Assembly (NCBI RefSeq): GCF_900115225.1
Contig: NZ_FOVR01000004.1
Span: 186,001 to 250,000 of the forward strand
From: Cohaesibacter marisflavi
GTDB lineage: Bacteria; Pseudomonadota; Alphaproteobacteria; Rhizobiales; Cohaesibacteraceae
Direction of reading: 5' to 3'
Length of the DNA stretch: 64,000 nt
The notes below the pieces were generated by a model. That model saw nothing but the letters and a program-made list of their open reading frames with translations, was not told the DNA's origin and ran no database searches. Position numbers and translations under genes: made by a program. Shown here in pieces: positions 18,520 to 28,016 of this stretch; position 1 is the stretch's first letter, and each line of letters opens with the position of its first letter.

Positions 18520-20976
18520 TTAATACAGACCACCAGTGCCTTGCGTCAAGGCCTGTTCGGCTTCTTCCGCCGTCACTGGCCGTCCCATATCATCGGTAAA
18601 GCCGATAACGGAATAGCTGTCTGGCGGCAGCGTGCCCGGCTTGAAAGCTTCCAGAATGACGCCGTCACTCTGGGCCGAAGCCCTAAGGCCCGTACGCCGG
18701 TCAATCGGAATTAGCTCAATGCTTTCAGGCACCTTGAATGGTTTCTTTGGCTTGTCTTTCAAAGCCACCTTCATGAACTCGGCAAAGATCGGAGCTGCCA
18801 GATGGCCACCCGTAGCGCCACGCCCCATTGGACGCGGCCGGTCATAGCCCACATAGACCCCAACCACCAGATCCGGCGAGAAGCCAACAAACCAGGCATC
18901 GCGCTCGTCGTTGGTGGTGCCGGTTTTACCCGCGATCGGCTTGCCAACCACCTTGCGAACAATCGTACCGGTGCCGCGCTGAACAACCCCTTCCATCATG
19001 GAAGTGATCTGATAGGCGGTCATCGGATCAAGCACCTGTTCACGGTTATCAATCACGGTCGGCTCGCCCTGATGTTCCCAACGCTGAACATTGCAATTCT
19101 CACAAATGCGCTGGTCATGCTTGTAGATGGTTTTACCATAGCGGTCTTGCACCCGGTCAACAAAGGTCGGCGTAATCCGCCGCCCACCATTGGCCAGCAT
19201 CGAATAAGCCGTCACCATGCGCAGAACAGTTGTTTCCCCAGCCCCCAGCGCCATGGACAGCACAGGCATGAGATTGTCATAGATGCCGAAGCGTTTGGCA
19301 TATTCAGCAACCAGCGGCATGCCCATATCCTTGGCGAGGCGCACAGTCATGACGTTACGCGAAAGTTCGATCCCCAAACGCAGGGTTGATGGACCATAGA
19401 ATTTGCCGCCATAGTTCTGTGGACGCCAGATGCCCTGTCCGCCCCCCTGATCGATCTCGATCGGTGCATCCATAACAACGCTGGAAGGCGTATAGCCATT
19501 ATCAAGGGCAGTCGCATAAACAAAAGGCTTGAAAGAAGAGCCCGGCTGACGATAGGCCTGCGTGGCGCGGTCAAACTGGCTCTGATCGAAGGAGAAGCCG
19601 CCCGCAATTGCCAGAATACGCCCCGTCATCGGGTCCATTGCAATCAGCGCACCGGAAACCTCGGGCACCTGCTCAAGCTCGAAGCTGCCATCGTCATTGG
19701 TAGAGACATAGACAACATCTCCCGGCGCCAATACGTCAGATGCGTTGCGAACCGCCTTGCCCTTACGATCTCCCTTGGACCATTTGGCCCATTTAAAGCC
19801 ATCAAACGGAAGGGTCGCGATCTGGCGCTCGTTGGCAGATGCATTCTCGCCTTCCTCATCAGGCCGCAAGCCAATGGTTGCTTCTTTGCCTTCTGTAGAG
19901 AGCACAACAGCCAGCTTCCATTCAGGAACATCCGACAGCGGCTTCTGGTCCAGCAAGGCCTTGCCCCAGTCTCCAGCAATATCGATGTTGGTGATCGGCC
20001 CGCGCCAGCCCTTGCCCTTGTCGAACTTGACAAGACCATGGTTCAACGCAACGCGCGCTTCTTCCTGAAGCTTCACATCAAGAGAGGTCCGAACAGAAAG
20101 GCCACCATTATAGAGCTTCTCTTCGCCAAATGTCTTGTCGATCCAGCGACGCACTTCCTCGGCAAAATAGTCAGCCGCAAAGATATGCGCGCCTCTTGGA
20201 CGGAAGGTCACCTGCAAGTCCGTTGCCTTGGCCTTGTTGGCTTCCTCAACCGTTACATAGCCATTGCTGACCATCTGGTCGATAACCCAGTCGCGGCGCT
20301 CGATAGCCTTATCCTTGTGCCGGATCGGATGATAGTTGTTTGGTGCCTTCATCAAGGCTGCCAGATAGGCGGCCTCCGAGAGGGTCAGTTCATGCACGGA
20401 CTTGTCAAAATAGTTGAGCGAGGCAGAGCCGATACCATAGACCCCGATTCCGAAATACATCTCGTTGAGATAAAGCTCCAGAATCTCGGGCTTGGTAAAA
20501 GTCTGTTCGATACGCATGGAAAGCAGAGCTTCCTTGATCTTGCGCTCGTAGGATTGCTCCGAGGTCAAAAGGAAGTTCTTGGCCACCTGCTGCGTGATGG
20601 TCGACGCGCCAACGAGGCGACGATTCTGCCCCATATTCTTGACGTTGGTGACCACAGCGCGTGCGATGCCGGTGAAGTCCAGCCCCGCATGGGTGTAGAA
20701 GTTCTTGTCCTCGGCTGAGATAAAGGCCTCTTTCACGCGATCCGGAATAGCCTGAATTGGCAGGAACAAGCGTCGTTCACGCGCATATTCAGCCATCAAT
20801 TGACCATCAGTGGCATGAATGCGCGTGGTCACTGGAGGCTCATAATTCCGCAAGGCTGTGAAGTCCGGCAATCCGGCCATCATGGAATTCAGGAAGATAT
20901 ATACAGCGGTGGCGATCACAATGAACAGAACCGAACCTGCGGCAAAGAGAAAGCCGAAGAAGCGCCAAATTATCAT
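18520..20976 (-). CDS. mrcA: Class A penicillin-binding protein 1A
   Basis: Bifunctional peptidoglycan glycosyltransferase/transpeptidase, 818 residues, anchored by one N-terminal membrane segment (about 3-30). The GT51 domain has the catalytic Glu89 in ISAEDKNFYTHAG and the motifs GASTITQQVAKN and LNEMYFG. An OB-like PBP1A insertion follows, including KGWRGPI. The transpeptidase domain shows SSFK in QPGSSFKPF, SRN in IELSRNVMT and KTG in IAGKTGTTNDERDAWF. All catalytic residues are present. It works with the neighbouring amidase and the other cell-wall enzymes of the window. Confidence 0.96.
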   Translation of the reverse strand: MIIWRFFGFLFAAGSVLFIVIATAVYIFLNSMMAGLPDFTALRNYEPPVTTRIHATDGQLMAEYARERRLFLPIQAIPDRVKEAFISAEDKNFYTHAGLDFTGIARAVVTNVKNMGQNRRLVGASTITQQVAKNFLLTSEQSYERKIKEALLSMRIEQTFTKPEILELYLNEMYFGIGVYGIGSASLNYFDKSVHELTLSEAAYLAALMKAPNNYHPIRHKDKAIERRDWVIDQMVSNGYVTVEEANKAKATDLQVTFRPRGAHIFAADYFAEEVRRWIDKTFGEEKLYNGGLSVRTSLDVKLQEEARVALNHGLVKFDKGKGWRGPITNIDIAGDWGKALLDQKPLSDVPEWKLAVVLSTEGKEATIGLRPDEEGENASANERQIATLPFDGFKWAKWSKGDRKGKAVRNASDVLAPGDVVYVSTNDDGSFELEQVPEVSGALIAMDPMTGRILAIAGGFSFDQSQFDRATQAYRQPGSSFKPFVYATALDNGYTPSSVVMDAPIEIDQGGGQGIWRPQNYGGKFYGPSTLRLGIELSRNVMTVRLAKDMGMPLVAEYAKRFGIYDNLMPVLSMALGAGETTVLRMVTAYSMLANGGRRITPTFVDRVQDRYGKTIYKHDQRICENCNVQRWEHQGEPTVIDNREQVLDPMTAYQITSMMEGVVQRGTGTIVRKVVGKPIAGKTGTTNDERDAWFVGFSPDLVVGVYVGYDRPRPMGRGATGGHLAAPIFAEFMKVALKDKPKKPFKVPESIELIPIDRRTGLRASAQSDGVILEAFKPGTLPPDSYSVIGFTDDMGRPVTAEEAEQALTQGTGGLY

Positions 20977-21338
20977 ATCTGTTCCTATTTATCCCGTATT
21001 AAAAGAGAGCGTAAAGCAGTGCGCGGCGTCATCCCGCATGCTCAGCAAATCGTCGGTTCACGATGCATCGACATCCCAACGGCAGCACCTTCCGACACAG
21101 GCCGACATAAGGCCAACCCAGTCTCAATCACGCACAGACTTATTCTGCCGCCAATCATTTTGCAACCATCACATGACATTGGGGCAGCAAAAGGGCTTTG
21201 TTAAGAATTTTATCCGCACCTAATCGGCCCAATTTTTGGATGATATCCAGCAAGAAGGGCAGAAAATGGACATCAAGAGCGTCTGCGCCCTCTTCAGCCT
21301 GATCAGCCCTGGCGTAAACCGCCGCTGATTCTCGGGTT
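20977..21338. other. Gene-free stretch between amiC and mrcA
   Basis: 362 bp between two same-strand genes. It probably carries the mrcA promoter. Open frames across it lack ribosome sites and recognisable products, and I see no clear terminator for amiC or structured element. Confidence 0.5.
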
Positions 21339-22601
21339 TTACCCCTTGGATGGCACAAACAGGGCGCTGGATTGAACAGACCTCCGGGCAAAGAATCCAT
21401 TGATGGATTTGACGATGGACTTGATCGCCTTTTCCCGCCATTCCTTCGAGAGGAGATCCGCCCTGTCCTCCTTGTTGGACAGATAGCCCAACTCCAGCAG
21501 AACGCTCGGAATATCCGGTGCCTTGAGCACGCGGAAACCGGCGGATCGCTCGGGCGTTTTTGACAGCCGGATGGATGCCTTGAGCGCGCCCACGAGCGTA
21601 CGGGAATAAAGCGCCGAATGGTTAGCCGTTTCCCGCCTTGTGAGATCAATCAAGATATCGGCAACAACGTCATCAGACTGGTCGATTTCCAGCCCGGCAA
21701 TTAGATCAGAACGGTTTTCCTGTTGCGCCAGCTTGTGCGCAACCGCATCCGAGGCGCGTTCTGACAGCGTATAGACCGTCGCACCGCGAACATAATGCTC
21801 ACGCACGATATCCGCATGGATCGACAAAAACAGATTTGCCTTGTGTTCTTGGGCAAAGGCAACCCGTTTGGAAAGAGAAATGAACAGATCCGTATCCCGT
21901 GTCAGCAAGATGCGAAACTGTCCCTCGGCTTCGAGCGCCTTCTTGAGCGATTTGGCAAAGGAGAGCACAACCTTACTCTCTTGCACCTTATTGGAAACAG
22001 CGCCTGTATCAATGCCACCATGACCCGGGTCCAGCACGATAAGTGGACGTGTATCCCCCTCCTCTTTCTCGGCAACAGGTGCGGCAGGAGCCTTTACTAA
22101 CGGACCCGTCTGGGGTTTGCCATCAGCACCAATACGGATCACATCCCGCAGAGACTGCTCTGCAAACTCGCGATCGCTAACGGCCTCGAGATTGAACACC
22201 AGACGGACTGGATTACCGTCCACCGCAGGAAGGATGTAAGCGCGCTCCACTTTGGTTGGCCCTGCAAGATCCAGCACAACACGTGAGCCGGCATGCCCGA
22301 AGCGACCAAAGCGGAAATTCTGCACCATCGCCCGCTCGACAAGCCCCATTCCCTGCTCCATTTCAAAATCCATGTCAGGCAGATCAATCACCAGACGGTA
22401 AGGGTCTTGAAGAGCAAAGACGCTAAAGCCGACGGGTTCGGAAACATCGAGAATGAACTGCGCCTTCTCAGCATTGCCGTCAGTAAGCGCCCCCTGGATA
22501 GACACCATGGATCCGGCCTGTTCCTGCGCAGCAAGCGGACTGCAGAGCAAAAGCCCTACAAGCATCAGAAACCGTCCGACCAATCTCATAGCTGAAGTCA
22601 T
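21339..22601 (-). CDS. amiC: N-acetylmuramoyl-L-alanine amidase (AmiC-type)
   Basis: Periplasmic zinc amidase that removes stem peptides from peptidoglycan, mainly at the septum. About 420 residues from MTSAMRLVGRF, which follows GGAAAGAGG; the frame is open to 22757 but the earlier part is not signal-like. A signal peptide ends near LAAQEQA, then an AMIN domain (about 30-140, DLPDMDFEMEQGMG, RFGRFGHAGSRVVLDL). A linker leads to Amidase_3 (about 185-410) with the zinc ligands in LDPGHGGIDTG and SIHAD, the Glu in QESKVVLSF and the catalytic Glu in LLELGYLSNKED. It lies upstream of mrcA and divergent from rne. Confidence 0.93.
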   Translation of the reverse strand: MTSAMRLVGRFLMLVGLLLCSPLAAQEQAGSMVSIQGALTDGNAEKAQFILDVSEPVGFSVFALQDPYRLVIDLPDMDFEMEQGMGLVERAMVQNFRFGRFGHAGSRVVLDLAGPTKVERAYILPAVDGNPVRLVFNLEAVSDREFAEQSLRDVIRIGADGKPQTGPLVKAPAAPVAEKEEGDTRPLIVLDPGHGGIDTGAVSNKVQESKVVLSFAKSLKKALEAEGQFRILLTRDTDLFISLSKRVAFAQEHKANLFLSIHADIVREHYVRGATVYTLSERASDAVAHKLAQQENRSDLIAGLEIDQSDDVVADILIDLTRRETANHSALYSRTLVGALKASIRLSKTPERSAGFRVLKAPDIPSVLLELGYLSNKEDRADLLSKEWREKAIKSIVKSINGFFARRSVQSSALFVPSKG

Positions 22602-23391
22602 TTGCCTCTTTCCGTTGCAAAGGGTCTCATCTTGAGCGTAATGAAAAAAGAAATGTGGCAACAAGACAGCAAAACAAGCATTTTCACCGTCCTCGGCCAA
22701 ACCGCAGAGTGGCGCCTCAGGGTTAACCACATCTTGACAGACAGCTGCTATACACATGTCTGCATGGAATATCTGTATATTTAAGTATAGATAACAAGCA
22801 AAAACAGCGTATCAACTCACTTGTTCAACCGCCTTGCACTTGCATATTTGTGTAAGGAACCCTACAAAGACCTTTAAGCTATTATTGCCAAGCAATGATC
22901 CGATTCGAGAATCCGCATTTCTGACAAAAGACAGAAGCGTCAAGAATGCGTGACTGGCGAAAAGACCCGACGCCCCTCAAAGACTGGCGTCATCCGGTGT
23001 TTCGCGCCGGCGAAACGGACATGCCAAGCTCTGGCAAATGGCCCGGAAATTCGGGATCGGCCCCGAAGACCATAACAAATTCGCAGCAATCTGGAGCGCG
23101 TACTTAAAGTCCCGATTGCTTGCCAAGAACCCCTGCCGAGGATGAAAAGCGTCCTCGGGCATCGAGTATCAACAAGAGGACCCGCCAAGGGATGTGCCAA
23201 CAGATGAGTTATAAAGCCGGCGATAGCTTTGCAGAAACACTGCATGCCCTGGCGCTCAACCATTTGCACAGCCGAGAACCAAAAGTGGTCGGGTCGTCAT
23301 CAGACAAAAGCGGAGAAGCGCGAACCTGCCGAGCGTCGGCTCAGTCGGCCAGAACGGTTGTCGGCGCGCCTTTCCGTGGAGAAAACACTTT
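22602..23391 (+). promoter_or_regulatory. Intergenic region and long putative leader of rne
   Basis: 790 bp between divergent amiC and rne without a credible gene. The 5' part is AT-rich and probably holds both promoters. The part nearer rne is GC-rich and can form hairpins: CCGAGGA/TCCTCGG (23136-23158) and GCCGA/TCGGC close to the rne start. RNase E mRNAs in enterobacteria have long structured leaders used for autoregulation; a similar role here is inference. GTGGAGAAAA is the likely ribosome site. Confidence 0.5.
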
Positions 23392-26300
23392 ATGGCAAAT
23401 CAAATGCTCGTTGATGCGACGCATCCGGAGGAAACCCGGGTTGTCGTCGTACGCGGCAATCGGGTTGAGGAATTCGACTTCGAGTCCGCCAATCGCAAGC
23501 AATTGCGCGGCAATATCTATCTAGCAAAGGTTACCAGGGTCGAACCGTCCCTGCAGGCGGCCTTTGTAGATTATGGCGGAAATCGCCACGGCTTCCTTGC
23601 ATTCAGCGAGATTCATCCGGACTATTATCAAATCCCGATGGCAGACCGTCAGGCTCTTCTTGAAGAAGAAAAGGGCCACGAAGAAGACGAGGTTCAAGAA
23701 GAAGAAAAGCCGGCAAAAAAATCCAGACGCCGCCGCTCTTCGCGCAAATCAGACAAGCAGTCTGCAAAAGCCAACAAGCCCGACACTTCCGAACAGGAAG
23801 ACAATGAAGTGCACGCAGACGCTCCGGCCACCTCTTCCGAGGAACAGGCATCGGGTGAAAGCGCTGCTGTGTCTACCGCTGAGACAGCTCAAAGCGCAGA
23901 AGACACTGAAAGCACTGCGGACGCAGCACCTGCCAGCGAGACAAACGACGCATCTGCACAGGCACCGGAAGCAGAGCAAACCGCTTCCGAAACTCAGGAA
24001 GAAGCCGCATCTGAGCCAAGCTCTCAAGACGAGTCTGATGACACCACGACCCCTCCTGCTCAGGCACATGCCGTAGCAGAAGATGAAACTGTCAGCGTTG
24101 ATCCGGAAGATCTGGATGACGAAGACGATGAGGACGACACTCTCTCCGCTTCTGATGATGATGAAGAAGAAGAAGATGACGACGATGAAGAAGAAGATGC
24201 TGATGTAGAACATGTCGGCGCAGAAGATGCTCTGGAAGAAGTGCCAGAACGTCGCAGCCGTCGTCGCGTCAAGCAATATAAGATTCAGGAAGTCATCAAG
24301 CGCCGCCAGATCCTGCTTGTTCAGGTCGTTAAGGAAGAACGTGGCAACAAGGGCGCAGCCCTGACCACCTATCTGTCTCTGGCCGGTCGCTACTCCGTTC
24401 TGATGCCTAACACGGCACGCGGTGGAGGCATCTCCCGCAAGATCACCAATGTATCCGACCGCAAACGCCTCAAGCAGATCGCTTCCGAACTAGAAGTGGC
24501 TGATGGCATGGGCGTTATCCTGCGCACGGCCGGTGCGTCACGCACCAAAACCGAAATCAAGCGCGACTTCGAATATCTGCTGCGTCTGTGGGAGAATGTG
24601 CGAGATTTGACACTCAAGTCCGCAGCTCCGATGCTCGTCTATGAAGAGGGCTCGCTGATCAAGCGATCGATACGCGATCTCTATAACAAGGACATCGATC
24701 AGGTTCTTGTCGCAGGCGAAGAGGGCTACAAGGAAGCGAAAAGCTTCATGCGCATGCTGATGCCAAGTCACGCGCGCAATGTTCAGCCATACCGCGAGCC
24801 GCAACCGATCTTCACGCGCCTTGGCATCGAAAGCCAGTTGGACGCAATGTTCAGTCCGCAAGTGACCCTGAAGTCCGGCGGCTATATCGTGATCGACCAG
24901 ACCGAAGCCCTCGTCTCCATCGACGTGAACTCCGGCCGTTCGACCCGCGAACACAATATTGAAGACACTGCGCTTTCTACCAACCTTGAAGCGTCTGAAG
25001 AAATTTCACGCCAGCTACGCCTGCGCGACCTTGCCGGTCTTGTCGTAATCGACTTCATCGACATGGAAGAAAAGCGCAACAACCGTGCAGTTGAAAAACG
25101 CCTAAAGGATTGCCTGAAATCAGATCGGGCCCGCATTCAGGTTGGCCGCATCTCGCATTTCGGACTGATGGAAATGTCCCGTCAGCGTATCCGCACCGGC
25201 GTGCTTGAAAGCACCATGGACCCCTGCCCGCATTGTCAGGGCACCGGTTATGTGCGTGCTGCAGCCTCTGTTGCACTTCTGGTTCTGCGCAGCATCGAAG
25301 ATCACCTGCTTAAGGGCGTCAACCACCATGTCGTGGTCCGCACCCGTAGCAACGTCGCGCTCTATATCCTCAACGAGAAGCGCGCAAATCTGTTTGAGCT
25401 TGAAAACCGCTTTGGCGTTAACATCCATGTGGAAGTAGACGATCACATGGAAGGCAAGCATCTCGAGATTGATCGCGGCGAACCGCTTGAGCAGCCGGTA
25501 GCGCCAACGCCAACCATCTCCATGCAAGCCATGGAAGTTGTTGTCGACGAAGAAGACGAAGCCTTCGAAGCCTATGAGCAGGCTGAAGAGGAGAAGGAGC
25601 GCGAAGAAGAAAGCAGCTCCAAAAAACGTCGCCGTCGTCGCCGTCGTAAGAAGGCCCAATCGGAGGCCAGATTTTCCAGCGACGACAATGAGCAGTCAGA
25701 CGAAGAAAATGGCGACGAGTCCAATGGCGACTCCGAGCAATCCGCAGAATCGCGCGATGGTGACAACAATGGCGAAGAGAAGCCTAAGAAAAGTCGCCGC
25801 CGGGGCCGCCGCGGTGGCCGCCGCAATCGTCGCAACCGCAACAGCGATGCTGAAGCACAAGAAATGACGGCAGAGGCCATGGAAGTGGTCGGCGAAAGCC
25901 CTGCAGTCTACAATCTTTCGGGTGATGACAGCACCGAGAATGTCTCGGCTCCATCCAGCGAAGACGCCTCGCAACAGGCCTCCTCTGAGCTGCCCTCAGC
26001 CGATGCTCCAGCACCAGCCGCAGACGCACCGGAAGCCGCTGATGTAGCTGCCGTATCGCCAGAGCAGTCTGACGATGATACAGCTCAGGTAGAACCGGCA
26101 GCTCCGCAGGATGCCTCTTCTGACGCAGAGCTACGGGCGCAACAGGAAGAAGCCGGAGACGCCACTGCGAATGGTGACGCAACCAGTGAAGCAGAACCGG
26201 CACCGGTTTTCGTCGCTCCGACCGAAGCCGCACCCGTTGATGCTACGCCAGTTGATGCTGGGTCAGAGGAAAATACATCTGAGGAAACGGCAAATGGTGA

Positions 26301-26553
26301 AGACATGAGCCAGGCACCTGCATCAAATGCAGCCCCTGCTGAAGTGATCGTCACCGATGCTGCAAGCGAAGAAAAGCCTGAAGATGATGCTGATGCAAAC
26401 GCCGATCAGCCATCGGAAGACACCTCCGTCCAGCCGATAGCGGCGGCCTCTGAAGAGACTGTGATCGCCAAGAACGAGCCGGAAGAGACCAAGGAAGAAG
26501 ACGACGATCGTCCCAAGCGGACCGGTTGGTGGAACCGCTCTGGATTTCTTTAA
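23392..26553 (+). CDS. rne: Ribonuclease E
   Basis: Endonuclease core of the RNA degradosome, 1,053 residues. The S1 domain starts near residue 37 and is split by a roughly 200-residue acidic and Ser/Ala-rich insertion (about 88-290), as is usual in alphaproteobacteria. The catalytic DNase I-like domain has Asp511 in VSIDVNSGRS and Asp554 in VVIDFIDM. The zinc link is C612-P-H-C615. After about residue 710 comes a disordered scaffold with Arg-rich RNA-binding patches (KKRRRRRRRKK, SRRRGRRGGRRNRRNR) and a long acidic Ala/Glu/Pro tail. The C-terminus, RTGWWNRSGFL, is a small aromatic motif that may bind a partner. Transcription ends at a strong terminator. Confidence 0.97.
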   Translation: MANQMLVDATHPEETRVVVVRGNRVEEFDFESANRKQLRGNIYLAKVTRVEPSLQAAFVDYGGNRHGFLAFSEIHPDYYQIPMADRQALLEEEKGHEEDEVQEEEKPAKKSRRRRSSRKSDKQSAKANKPDTSEQEDNEVHADAPATSSEEQASGESAAVSTAETAQSAEDTESTADAAPASETNDASAQAPEAEQTASETQEEAASEPSSQDESDDTTTPPAQAHAVAEDETVSVDPEDLDDEDDEDDTLSASDDDEEEEDDDDEEEDADVEHVGAEDALEEVPERRSRRRVKQYKIQEVIKRRQILLVQVVKEERGNKGAALTTYLSLAGRYSVLMPNTARGGGISRKITNVSDRKRLKQIASELEVADGMGVILRTAGASRTKTEIKRDFEYLLRLWENVRDLTLKSAAPMLVYEEGSLIKRSIRDLYNKDIDQVLVAGEEGYKEAKSFMRMLMPSHARNVQPYREPQPIFTRLGIESQLDAMFSPQVTLKSGGYIVIDQTEALVSIDVNSGRSTREHNIEDTALSTNLEASEEISRQLRLRDLAGLVVIDFIDMEEKRNNRAVEKRLKDCLKSDRARIQVGRISHFGLMEMSRQRIRTGVLESTMDPCPHCQGTGYVRAAASVALLVLRSIEDHLLKGVNHHVVVRTRSNVALYILNEKRANLFELENRFGVNIHVEVDDHMEGKHLEIDRGEPLEQPVAPTPTISMQAMEVVVDEEDEAFEAYEQAEEEKEREEESSSKKRRRRRRRKKAQSEARFSSDDNEQSDEENGDESNGDSEQSAESRDGDNNGEEKPKKSRRRGRRGGRRNRRNRNSDAEAQEMTAEAMEVVGESPAVYNLSGDDSTENVSAPSSEDASQQASSELPSADAPAPAADAPEAADVAAVSPEQSDDDTAQVEPAAPQDASSDAELRAQQEEAGDATANGDATSEAEPAPVFVAPTEAAPVDATPVDAGSEENTSEETANGEDMSQAPASNAAPAEVIVTDAASEEKPEDDADANADQPSEDTSVQPIAAASEETVIAKNEPEETKEEDDDRPKRTGWWNRSGFL

Positions 26554-26577
26554 GCGTTTCTTTTGACGCCCAATATT

Positions 26578-26613
26578 AAAAAGCCGCATCCCTTCATAGG
26601 GATGCGGCTTTTT
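26578..26613. terminator. Bidirectional intrinsic terminator after rne
   Basis: AAAAAGCCGCATCCC and GGGATGCGGCTTTTT pair perfectly around a 6-nt loop. T-runs occur on both strands, so it serves rne and the convergent aminotransferase gene. Confidence 0.92.
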
Positions 26614-26677
26614 CTTTGTTCATTTCCGATATAAAACCTCAAAAACAGACGCACATCGAGCGCGCCCCGCGCCACAA

Positions 26678-27829
26678 TCAGACGAGCCAGTCTCCCAGCC
26701 GCCGGATTCCTTCATGCATTGCCTCTTCAGTACCGGCAAAGGAAAGCCGCACATAGCGGTGGCCGCGTTCACGATCGAAATCCGCTCCCGGCGTGATAGC
26801 AACCCCTGCCTCAGACAGAGAACGCAGGGCAAAATCCATTGAGTCATTGGTCAGCTTGCTCACATCACTGTAAACATAGAAGGCACCATCCACCGGCATG
26901 AAGTCTCCCAGCCCGATCTTGGGCAGCGCCTCCATCAAATAGGCACGATTGCGCCCATATCCAGCCTTGACCAGATCCAGTTCCTCATGAGCATCGAAAG
27001 CAGCGGCCGCAGCCACCTGCGAGAGCATGGGCGGGCAGAGATAGAGCGACTGACTGAGGCACTCTACAGAGCGCTGAGCCATCTCAGGCAACACCATCCA
27101 GCCAATGCGCCATCCTGTCATGCAGTAATATTTGGAAAAGGAGTTGATGATCACCACGTTGGGAGAATAGCGAAGCGCCGTCTCGGCCTTCATGCCAAAT
27201 TCGAGGCTGTGATAGATCTCATCGGAAATGAACCAGATCCCAAGCTCGTCGCATACATCGACAACCGACTTGAGCGCCTCGCCATCCATAATCGTGCCGG
27301 ACGGATTGGCCGGGCTCGCAATCAACACGCCCTTCACCGGTTTTTCCGCATGCACCCGCCGGATATCCTCGGCCGTCAGGCTCCAGCGATCCTCGGCCCG
27401 CGTTTCCACCTCGACAACTTCCAGACCGAGCGAGAAAAGAATATTACGATAGGCAGGATAGCCCGGGCTTGGCAGAATGACCCGGTCGCCCACTTCAAGC
27501 AGCGACAGAAAGGCCAGATTAAAGCCTGCGCTGGAACCGGTTGTTACAGCCACAGCATCAGGTGATACAGTCACGCCATAGTGGTCATCGTAATGCTGCG
27601 CAATACGCTCACGCAAAGCCCGGATCCCCAAAGCATCGGTGTAGCCAATACGCCCATCAACCAGCGCCTTCTCTGCCGCTTCCCTTACCAGCTTGGGCGC
27701 AGGCGCTCCGGGTTGCCCGATTTCCATATGGACGATATCTTTTCCTTGGGCGGCAAGAGCGTTGGCCTTTGCCATAATGTCCATCGCAAAAAACGGCTCA
27801 ATCGTGCCGCGCTTGGAAATGCTGCGCAT
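26678..27829 (-). CDS. Class I/II PLP-dependent aminotransferase
   Basis: 383 residues of the COG0436 aspartate-aminotransferase-like family. It shows the N-terminal IGQPGAPAP, the substrate loop YTDALGIRALRERIA, the conserved SPANPSGT, FISDEIYHSLEF, the PLP lysine in SFSKYYCMTGWRIGW and the Arg in YVRLSFAGTEE that binds the substrate carboxylate. These features make it a working amino acid aminotransferase, but family members differ in substrate (aspartate, aromatic amino acids, alanine), so I give no symbol. It is monocistronic, convergent with rne and divergent from the M48 protease gene. Confidence 0.88.
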   Translation of the reverse strand: MRSISKRGTIEPFFAMDIMAKANALAAQGKDIVHMEIGQPGAPAPKLVREAAEKALVDGRIGYTDALGIRALRERIAQHYDDHYGVTVSPDAVAVTTGSSAGFNLAFLSLLEVGDRVILPSPGYPAYRNILFSLGLEVVEVETRAEDRWSLTAEDIRRVHAEKPVKGVLIASPANPSGTIMDGEALKSVVDVCDELGIWFISDEIYHSLEFGMKAETALRYSPNVVIINSFSKYYCMTGWRIGWMVLPEMAQRSVECLSQSLYLCPPMLSQVAAAAAFDAHEELDLVKAGYGRNRAYLMEALPKIGLGDFMPVDGAFYVYSDVSKLTNDSMDFALRSLSEAGVAITPGADFDRERGHRYVRLSFAGTEEAMHEGIRRLGDWLV

Positions 27830-28016
27830 TTGTTATTTCCTTTTGGCTCTACTATGTGTCTGTATGGCCGCTAAATATTTCTATGCCACATTTTGACCAT
27901 GGCCACGGGCAAGGATTAAGCTCAACAAGTCGAATCCATGCCGCCAGACAGACAGTGGCTTTGATCTCCGGTAGATCTCTTTTTGGGGATTTAGAAAATC
28001 AAAGAAGGTTGTGATC

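Noticed and set aside
22734-22754. TTGACA followed by TATACA as an rne or amiC promoter
   Set aside because: The spacer is only 9 bp, far from the 16-18 bp needed.
24060-24272. Serine-rich frame antisense to the acidic region of rne
   Set aside because: Pure reverse complement of GAA/GAT codon runs.
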